A stretch of DNA of 5,039 bases, taken from assembly GCA_001602885.1 (NCBI GenBank), contig LUZH01000098.1, forward strand, positions 1 through 5,039. Direction: 5' to 3'. The position numbers were made by a program, and so were the translations under genes. Shown here one piece after another: positions 1 to 5,039 of this stretch (position 1 is the first letter of the stretch; each line of letters opens with the position of its first letter). The notes below the pieces were generated by a model, which saw only the letters and a program-made list of their open reading frames with translations, did not search any database and was not told where the DNA came from. This stretch comes from Bacteroidales bacterium Bact_16 (GTDB taxonomy: Bacteria > Bacteroidota > Bacteroidia > Bacteroidales > UBA932).

Positions 1-794
1 ATCCATTCATGAAGGTCGGGGGTGAGGCTGTCCGTCTCTTCGAGGTTCTCCAGCGCGCCCGTAATGGCATTGAACGTGCCGGCGCTGTAGAGCGGCGCGC
101 CGGACGAGCGCGTCACGGACACCAGCCGGACCAGGTAGTCGGTCGGGGTGTTGAGCAGGCGGAACTCGAAACGCACCTGCGCCATCGCGTGCCGGAAGTA
201 GAAGGAAGCCTTCAGGTCCGTCCCGGCAGGATCCAGGTCGCTGTTCTCCCGGTCGTTCGCGTCGATGGGGGTGAGATAAGGCCGGTTGTTCTCCACGGCA
301 TACATCCAGTCCCACTGCTTGACCGTTTCGAACGGGATCGCGGTGGGACCGCTCGCCCAGGCGTCCGAGGTCCACGGCGCGTAGGCATACAGATCCGCGG
401 TCTTGTCGTCCTTGCGCTGCGTCAGGATGAAGCGGTTGGAATACTCCCCTTCCAGCGTGCCGCTTCCCGCCGTGGCCACGTAGTGGTAGCGCAGGGTGGA
501 GCCGGCTTTGTAGCCGCGCATGTTATAGGTCGCAGGCTTGTGGGCGGCATACTCGGACGGAACGTCCTCGTGCACGCAGGAGAAGATGCCGAAGGTGCCC
601 GTCGGATCATCCGCCCGGCCGCCCCAGCTCGGGAAATCCGTCCCCGTGACGATGGCCTTTGTGTCTGTGGCCCCGCCTTCGATGGCGGTCCGGACGTCCA
701 CGACGGCCCCCTGCTCTCCGGCGGGCTGCTTGGTACAGGCCGACGCCACAAGCAGGACGGCCAACACGCACAGCATATTCGATCTACCTCTCAT
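1..794 (-). CDS. Fimbrillin family lipoprotein, 3' end outside the window
   Basis: The start is ATG (792-794), one base after the upstream TGA, and the frame is open for 264 codons to base 1 with no stop, so the C-terminus is missing. Residues 1-20 form a lipoprotein signal: Arg2 and Arg4, a hydrophobic core and an ASAC lipobox with Cys20. Met7 is an alternative start but would lose both arginines. Family motifs are RFILTQRKDDKTADLYAYAP (121-140), QWDWMYAVENN (160-170) and the diagnostic SFYFRHAMAQVRFEFRL (197-213), which matches the 'F-x-H-A-x-A-x-V-x-F' strand of fimbrillin/Mfa-like proteins. A pro-region ends at Thr45-Lys46-Ala47. The spacing implies translational coupling with the gene before it. 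It is probably a further minor or tip subunit. Whether it has a binding domain at its C-terminus cannot be seen. Confidence 0.87.
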   Translation of the reverse strand, partial: MRGRSNMLCVLAVLLVASACTKQPAGEQGAVVDVRTAIEGGATDTKAIVTGTDFPSWGGRADDPTGTFGIFSCVHEDVPSEYAAHKPATYNMRGYKAGSTLRYHYVATAGSGTLEGEYSNRFILTQRKDDKTADLYAYAPWTSDAWASGPTAIPFETVKQWDWMYAVENNRPYLTPIDANDRENSDLDPAGTDLKASFYFRHAMAQVRFEFRLLNTPTDYLVRLVSVTRSSGAPLYSAGTFNAITGALENLEETDSLTPDLHEW

Positions 795-795
795 C

Positions 796-2040
796 TCAAT
801 AAAGCATTTCCTGTTCGTAATAAGGGATCCCGGCATCCTCCCAGGGGATGATCTGGGTCTTGACGCCCACGACGCCCCGCTCGGGGAGGTCCAGCGTGAG
901 CAGGTAGCGCACCACCTTCCCTTCCGGCCATTCCGTGAGGCCGGAAGCCAGGTCCAGGGTCACGACTTCCGAGACGCGGGTGCCCGCATACAGGTTCAGG
1001 ATGGCGTAGTTGACCACGAGCTTCGCATCCGCCGGCAGCGTCTGCGGGAGGAGGAAGAGATGGCCCGTGGGCGTGTCGTTGATGAAGCGGTAGTTGCCGC
1101 CCTCCTCGATGTCTTCCAGGCTGGCGTCAAGGCCGGTCTTCAGCTCGCCGCCGGTGGCGCTGACCAGGCGGTAGGTGGCCTGCGGGAGCGCCGCGCCGCC
1201 GTCCGCAGGGTCCGCGGGCGAGACATTCTCGCTCCAGCGGCAGCCCAGGGTGCGGTCGGGAGCTTCCGTGAAATAGCAGTATTTGGAACCGACAACATTG
1301 CGGATCTCGATGCTCGAGACGCGGGCCTGCTCGAAGGTCGCCGTGATGCCCGGGTCGGACTGGAGCGTGCCCTTGTAGGCGAACCAGAACTCCACCTGCG
1401 TCATCCGGTGCCGGCTGAAGTCCAGCGGGAACCGCCCCGCGTCGTCGTGCCGGCTCCTGTCGAGCAGCGCCGGCGAGGCCAGGAAGTCGAACTGACTGGC
1501 CGCGGTCTCCGGCGGCGTGACGCGGATCAGCGGCGATCCGGGCAGGTAGTCCGGCAGGCGCGCAGCGACGCCGGCGTCCGAGACGGGATCCTCCAGCACG
1601 ATGTCGGCGTCCCCCTCCCGGTACGGCGTGTAGCAGAAGAAGCTCAGCGTGCCGTCGACCGGCCAGTAGACGGGGTTCGCGTTCACCAGGCCGGTCGCAG
1701 CGTGCGGAGCGACGCCCTGCCAGGCGTTGGGGAAGGTCGTCTCCCCCGCCAGGTCGGACGTGACATACCCGAACCGGTGGTTCGCGAAATACTTGACGGA
1801 GTGCACCCCGTCGAAGATCTCGCCTTCCGGCGAATACCAGGCACTGACGCTGAAGTCTTGCGCCGCGAGCGCGGCGAGCGTCGTGATCGGCGCCAGGCTC
1901 TTGGTCGGCTGTCCGCCCACGGCGAACGCCACCGGCACATCCGACGCCGCCGGCACGCGCCGCTCCCCTTCCGGCGCCTTGGAACAGGCGCCGGCCAGGA
2001 GCAGCGATGCGGCAATGAGGAGAATGACTGTCTTCCTCAA
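796..2040 (-). CDS. Divergent fimbrillin family lipoprotein with a TTG start
   Basis: This is a 414-residue protein ending in TGA. The start is TTG (2038-2040). It gives a near-perfect lipoprotein signal peptide, MRKTVILLIAASLLLAGAC, with Cys19 in an AGAC lipobox. The next in-frame Met is residue 213, so no downstream ATG is possible, and the upstream frame closes at the previous gene's stop. Fimbrillin/Mfa-like hallmarks are PVYWPVDGTLSFFCYTPY (123-140), FDFLASPALL (184-193), PLDFSRHRMTQVEFWF (205-220), HLFLLPQTLP (327-336), LVVNYAI (341-347), WPEGKVVRYLLTLDL (371-385) and a last strand ending at Trp400. It is longer and more Arg-rich (about 21 Arg, 10 Lys) than the two upstream pilins and does not align closely with them outside the family motifs. 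A minor, adaptor or tip-proximal subunit is likely by context. It begins 18 bases after the previous stop, and the next gene begins 1 base after its own stop. Confidence 0.88.
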   Translation of the reverse strand: MRKTVILLIAASLLLAGACSKAPEGERRVPAASDVPVAFAVGGQPTKSLAPITTLAALAAQDFSVSAWYSPEGEIFDGVHSVKYFANHRFGYVTSDLAGETTFPNAWQGVAPHAATGLVNANPVYWPVDGTLSFFCYTPYREGDADIVLEDPVSDAGVAARLPDYLPGSPLIRVTPPETAASQFDFLASPALLDRSRHDDAGRFPLDFSRHRMTQVEFWFAYKGTLQSDPGITATFEQARVSSIEIRNVVGSKYCYFTEAPDRTLGCRWSENVSPADPADGGAALPQATYRLVSATGGELKTGLDASLEDIEEGGNYRFINDTPTGHLFLLPQTLPADAKLVVNYAILNLYAGTRVSEVVTLDLASGLTEWPEGKVVRYLLTLDLPERGVVGVKTQIIPWEDAGIPYYEQEMLY

Positions 2041-2058
2041 CGGTAGAAGTATTTGAAG

Positions 2059-3114
2059 CTAGTTCGAAATGATCGCGGTATCATCCACCGGCGTACCGTC
2101 CCAGGTCGTCACGTTCACGTCCGAGACGCGGATCTCGGTGGGCGTGAAGACGAGGTCGTAGATATAGCGGTGGCCAGCCTTCCAGACGGTACGCGGCAAC
2201 GGAAGCTCGTACGTCAGGTCGGGGATGGAGTTCTTGACATGATAGGTCAGCTTGACGGTGCGCGAGGGCTGCGGAATCACCAGCAGATGGTCGGTGCACT
2301 TGGCGGCGGCAGCCGTCGCAGAAGACTCCGGAACGGAGAATTCCGACACGATCAGGGGGACCTCCTTGTCGCACTGGTTCTCATCGCCGGACGGGACGAT
2401 CCAGTTGACGCCAAGCTCGGTGGTCGTGTTGTCGATCACGAGCGAACCCTTGTACTGAAGCTCTCTGAGCGTGACACCCTTCAGCGTGAAGACGCCGGCG
2501 TCGGACGCACTCTTGGCCGTGAATCCCACCACGGCCATCGTGTGCCGGAATCCGAGCGGCACCGTCCCGCCGGGGTTGCTGCTGCTGGACTGCGCGTTGT
2601 TGACCGCGTACATCACGTCATATTGGTCGGCGTACGTATCCCAGTCCACGACCGAGACGCCGGCAGCGGCCCCGCCGTCGGAAGGACGGTAGAAGCTGAT
2701 GCTTCCCGGGGCGGCGTTCAGGGCGTCATAGGCCGTGGGCTTGAGTGCCAGGGCCAGGAAGTCCACCTTCACCCCGCCCAGGGGCCAGAACTTGGGGTCG
2801 TGCGTATAGCTCCCGCCAAGGCCCGGTCCGGAAGCGACAGAGGCCTGCCACTTCGCGGTCTCGGAGTAATAGGTGAACAGCTGCTCCCGCATGAACTCCG
2901 GCTCCTCCGCAGCGGACGCGGAGGCGAGGATCACGTAGGTGTTGTCCACGCCGAGCGAGGCGCCGACGAGCTCCGGGTCGGCCTTGACGGAGGCGGACGC
3001 CGCAGCCCGCAGCGACAGCTCGGGCGTGTCCGTGACAGTAAGCGTCCGGGCGCAGGCACAGGCCAGCGCCAGGCACCCCGTCATCACGGTCAGCCGGAAC
3101 GGAACGTTGGACAT
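2059..3114 (-). CDS. Fimbrillin family lipoprotein, tandem paralogue of the preceding pilin
   Basis: This is a complete 351-residue protein with an ATG start and a TAG stop, 8 bases after the upstream paralogue. The N-terminus has Arg7, a hydrophobic segment and a Cys-rich lipobox in which either Cys19 or Cys21 could be lipidated. An alternative start at Met11 would drop the positive charge, so Met1 is preferred. It matches the upstream pilin block by block: KADPELVGASLG (44-55), FWPLGGVKVDFLALAL (109-124), VDWDTYADQYDVMYAV (156-171), LGFRHTMAVVGFTAK (187-201), LLVIPQ (277-282), WKAGHRYIYDL (311-321) and a final strand with Trp338. It carries insertions relative to its paralogue, including a Ser-rich loop (175-179) and a segment with Cys248 and Cys273. 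Lys (13) and Arg (11) are balanced, unlike the Lys-rich paralogue. It is probably a minor or alternative pilus subunit. The exact position in the pilus cannot be read from the sequence. Confidence 0.9.
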   Translation of the reverse strand: MSNVPFRLTVMTGCLALACACARTLTVTDTPELSLRAAASASVKADPELVGASLGVDNTYVILASASAAEEPEFMREQLFTYYSETAKWQASVASGPGLGGSYTHDPKFWPLGGVKVDFLALALKPTAYDALNAAPGSISFYRPSDGGAAAGVSVVDWDTYADQYDVMYAVNNAQSSSSNPGGTVPLGFRHTMAVVGFTAKSASDAGVFTLKGVTLRELQYKGSLVIDNTTTELGVNWIVPSGDENQCDKEVPLIVSEFSVPESSATAAAAKCTDHLLVIPQPSRTVKLTYHVKNSIPDLTYELPLPRTVWKAGHRYIYDLVFTPTEIRVSDVNVTTWDGTPVDDTAIISN

Positions 3115-3122
3115 GGCAGGGA

Positions 3123-4118
3123 CTAGCCGATCTGCTCGTTGTCAACGATATCCATCCAGACGTTCACCGTAGGCTCGAAGGTAATCTCCGCAGCGGAGAA
3201 CTCAAGATTGAAAGTATACTTCTTGCCCATCTCCCAAGGGGTGCGCGGGATGTTGAGCTCGTAGTCGAAGGTCTTGCCGCCCATCGAATAGTTGATCACG
3301 ATCTGCTTGGCGGACTGCTCCGGGACGAGCAGGTTCGTGGTGACCTGGGTGGCGGTGCTGTTGAGGGTATACGGGAAATCGGAGATGCCCTCGGCAGCGC
3401 TCAGGTCCTTGTCGCCGTGGGCGGAGATGGTCCAGCCGGCTTCGAGGTTGGCGCGGTAGTTGTCCACCTTCAGCGTGCCTGCGTACTCCAGATCCTTGAT
3501 CGTGATCTTGTTGATCGTCAGGTCCACCGTCGTGGTGGCACTCTTCTTGGCCGTGAAGGCGAGGAGCGCCTGGGCGTGCTTGAAGGCCAGGGCGACATTG
3601 CCGTCGGCGCCGGGCACGCAGCCGTTGGCCACGGCATACAGCACGTCATACTGGTTGGCGAAAGTGTCCCAGTCGGCGACCGTGAATTCACGCGCGTGGG
3701 TCTCGGCATGGAAAGTCGGGGAGAGCGCGGTCTTGGCGTCCGGCGTCAGCGCATAGGCCAGGAAATCCACCTTCACGCCGCCGAAAGGCCAATAGATATG
3801 CTGCTTGGTATAGGGGCTGCCGCTGGCCGGGAACCACTTGGCGCCGTCCGTGAAATAGGCGAACAGCTGGCCGCCGTAGCTCGTGGCAGCAGGATCGAAA
3901 TACTTGGGGGAACCATCGGCCGAAGCGGCCGCGTAAATGACATAGTCGTTGTCCGTACCAAGGGAGGCGCCGGCAAGTTCCGGGTCAGCCTTGGTGGCAA
4001 CAGCCTTGAAACCAATCTCGGCGGGCGTCTCATCTTGGATGGTCTCGGTCTTGGCGCAAGACACGGCGGCCAGCATCACGGCTGCACCGGCGAGAAGAGA
4101 AAGGTGGATACTTTTCAT
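3123..4118 (-). CDS. Fimbrillin family lipoprotein, candidate major pilin
   Basis: This is a complete 331-residue protein with an ATG start and a TAG stop. Residues 1-21 form a lipoprotein signal peptide: Lys2, a hydrophobic core and an AVSC lipobox with Cys21. Fimbrillin/Mfa-like hallmarks follow in order: a short pro-region to Lys43; IYWPFGGVKVDFLAYA (108-123); QYDVLYA (156-162); LAFKHAQALLAFTA (177-190), the usual 'F-x-H-A' strand; LLVPEQ (263-268); PWEMGKKYTFNL (294-305); and a terminal VNVWMD strand around Trp321. The family supplies shaft, adaptor and tip subunits of type V pili, which are exported as lipoproteins and cut by a protease before polymerising. By count it has about 20 Lys and only 3 Arg, unlike its neighbours, and it follows an AT-rich leader. 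Both suit a strongly expressed structural subunit, but the shaft role is inference. The next gene, 8 bases downstream, is a close paralogue. Confidence 0.9.
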   Translation of the reverse strand: MKSIHLSLLAGAAVMLAAVSCAKTETIQDETPAEIGFKAVATKADPELAGASLGTDNDYVIYAAASADGSPKYFDPAATSYGGQLFAYFTDGAKWFPASGSPYTKQHIYWPFGGVKVDFLAYALTPDAKTALSPTFHAETHAREFTVADWDTFANQYDVLYAVANGCVPGADGNVALAFKHAQALLAFTAKKSATTTVDLTINKITIKDLEYAGTLKVDNYRANLEAGWTISAHGDKDLSAAEGISDFPYTLNSTATQVTTNLLVPEQSAKQIVINYSMGGKTFDYELNIPRTPWEMGKKYTFNLEFSAAEITFEPTVNVWMDIVDNEQIG

Positions 4119-4158
4119 GTTGGTTGTTTTTAAGTAAGTGAATATTAATTGGTTCTTT
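4119..4158 (-). promoter_or_regulatory. AT-rich leader before the main fimbrillin gene
   Basis: This 40-base gap is strikingly AT-rich inside a GC-rich operon, and it is the longest gap in the window. Read on the minus strand it ends in an A-rich run (TTAAAAACAACCAAC) directly before the ATG, with no Shine-Dalgarno sequence. A-rich, unstructured leaders favour translation initiation in Bacteroidota, so it may set high expression of the downstream gene. I could not find a convincing Bacteroides-type promoter (TTTG near -33 with TAnnTTTG near -7). A translation-enhancing leader is therefore better supported than an internal promoter. Confidence 0.4.
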
Positions 4159-5039
4159 TTATCCGATGATAATGTCGATCGTCTCGCCGTCCCAGTCGTT
4201 CACGACCGGATCGAAGCCGCCGCCCGGGTAGTCGTCGCCGGGGATCTCCATCCGTTCGTCGACGACGATCCTGTGCGCGGTGTTGTCGGGATTGAGCCAC
4301 TGCTCCGTCGCGTCATAGACATAGCGGAAGCGGGCGCCGGCGTTCGTGGTCACGAGCACGTTCACGATCACTTCGGTCTCGGGGTCGGCATGGCGCCCGA
4401 AGGTGTTGAACACCGAGAAGAGCTGGCCCTTCGCCGCGTCCACGTCGCACTCGAAACCGAGCGCGGAGGGGCGGGTGGCCGCGCGGGCGTCCCAGAGGTA
4501 ACGGCCCGCAGCCTGCCCGGTGATATAAATCTCTGCTTTTTGGATGCGCTCCGCGCCCTCGACGTCGATGACCTCCACGGTCCAGCTCTCCGACAGACGG
4601 GAAAGCGTGACGTCCAGCACCACGCTCTCGGCTTCTTCCGGGCGCACCGGGACCAACGCCCCGGCGATCTTGCCCACGAAAAGGTGGTCCGGTTCGAAGA
4701 GGACCGCCTGCTCGCTGGAGGCCGGCTCGCCGCCCTGGTCGGGATCGTCCTTGGTCGGCACGGCCTGCAGCTTCACCCGGGCGCCCGTGGGGCTCGTGGT
4801 GGCGAAGCCGCCCGCACGCGATTCCGTACCGGACACCTGCGTCGCTTCCGTGCCGAGGCTGTACACGATCACATCATACGCACCGGCGGGGACGTCGACA
4901 AAGCCGCCGGTGGCCGGCAGGAAGTCTTCCGCCACAAGGTCGTGGCTCACGGCGTCATAGAAGCAGGCGCGCACAAGTTCCGGCATCTTGCCGACGACCT
5001 TGTCGCGCAGCTGCGGACGGGCGCCGAAATCCAGATGCG
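4159..5039 (-). CDS. DUF5119-like fimbrial accessory/anchor protein, 5' end outside the window
   Basis: The frame stays open to the window edge: 17 codons precede the first ATG in view (4984-4986), and they read smoothly into the family's N-terminal region. That Met is therefore probably internal, and the true start with its signal peptide lies beyond base 5039. The 292 visible residues end in TAA (4159-4161). The first visible part contains a phrase typical of DUF5119 proteins: 'EDFLPATGGFVDVPAGAYD' followed by 'YSLGTEATQV', a beta-rich sandwich-like region. The C-terminus has a Gly-rich 'PGGGFDPVVNDWDG' segment and a final hydrophobic strand (IDIIIG). DUF5119 genes commonly sit beside fimbrillin genes in Bacteroidales, and the domain resembles the FimB/Mfa2 anchor-type subunits. 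A role as a lipoprotein anchor or minor subunit is inferred from this context. It is first in the visible operon, 40 bases before the main fimbrillin. A FimB/Mfa2-family assignment is the main alternative. Confidence 0.82.
   Translation of the reverse strand, partial: HLDFGARPQLRDKVVGKMPELVRACFYDAVSHDLVAEDFLPATGGFVDVPAGAYDVIVYSLGTEATQVSGTESRAGGFATTSPTGARVKLQAVPTKDDPDQGGEPASSEQAVLFEPDHLFVGKIAGALVPVRPEEAESVVLDVTLSRLSESWTVEVIDVEGAERIQKAEIYITGQAAGRYLWDARAATRPSALGFECDVDAAKGQLFSVFNTFGRHADPETEVIVNVLVTTNAGARFRYVYDATEQWLNPDNTAHRIVVDERMEIPGDDYPGGGFDPVVNDWDGETIDIIIG

Noticed and set aside
7..751. Minus-strand frames at 7-375 and 422-751
   Set aside because: They are out-of-frame shadows of the fimbrillin gene that starts at 794 and runs off the window. 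The real frame has the lipobox and the F-x-H-A strand motif.
538..2046. Plus-strand open frame of about 500 codons, with similar long plus-strand frames at 9-851, 2053-3126 and 3417-4133
   Set aside because: They lie antisense to clear fimbrillin genes, have Arg/Gly/Val-rich low-complexity translations, show no recognisable domain and no start context. Long antisense frames are common in GC-rich genes.
2911..3989. DNA-level repeats such as matching stretches near 2950-2990 and 3960-3995, considered as recombination or inversion sites
   Set aside because: They are direct copies within homologous codons of the two paralogous pilins and are explained by gene duplication. No inverted repeats flanking an invertible segment were seen.
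4141..4150. Short palindrome ATTAAT as an operator site
   Set aside because: A six-base palindrome in AT-rich sequence is expected by chance, and no second copy or flanking symmetry supports it.
4119..4158. A Bacteroides-type promoter in the AT-rich gap
   Set aside because: No TAnnTTTG box with a TTTG element at proper spacing is visible. AT content alone does not support a promoter call.
4984..4986. ATG as the true start of the DUF5119-like gene
   Set aside because: The frame is open for 17 more codons to the window edge, no signal peptide follows this ATG, and the upstream residues read like the family's ordinary N-terminal sequence.

Overview
The window looks like part of a type V (fimbrillin-type) pilus locus from a GC-rich member of the Bacteroidales. 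The evidence is the protein families (four fimbrillin/Mfa-like lipoproteins and one DUF5119-like protein), lipoprotein signal peptides on every complete N-terminus, and the lack of convincing Shine-Dalgarno sequences before the starts, which is usual in Bacteroidota. The GC-rich codon use would suit a GC-rich gut lineage such as Rikenellaceae/Alistipes or an uncultured Bacteroidales group, but the genus cannot be fixed from this sequence.

All five genes lie on the minus strand and read from high to low coordinates. In transcription order they are: a DUF5119-like protein missing its N-terminus (5039 to 4159); an AT-rich 40-base leader; a lysine-rich fimbrillin (4118 to 3123); a tandem paralogue of it (3114 to 2059); a more divergent 414-residue fimbrillin with a TTG start (2040 to 796); and a fourth fimbrillin that runs off the window (794 to 1). 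The gaps are 40, 8, 18 and 1 bases, so this is almost certainly one operon that continues past both edges. No stretch over 300 bases lacks a gene. I see no RNA gene, mobile element, CRISPR array or clear terminator.

By analogy with the FimA/Mfa1 systems of Porphyromonas, these proteins would be exported by Sec, lipidated, carried to the outer membrane and trimmed by a protease so that subunits join by strand exchange. All four fimbrillins carry a Lys-Ala or Lys-Ser pair at residues 43-48, close to where P. gingivalis FimA is cut after Arg46. The first fimbrillin is the best candidate for the main shaft subunit. The later ones would be minor, adaptor or tip subunits, and the DUF5119 protein is a likely accessory or anchor component. 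These role assignments are inference. No protease, usher-like or regulatory gene lies in the window.

Nothing here is clearly a new kind of system. The most useful leads are the shared Lys site, the recent-looking tandem pilin duplication, the TTG start, and a shared C-terminal motif linking the DUF5119 protein to the main pilin.
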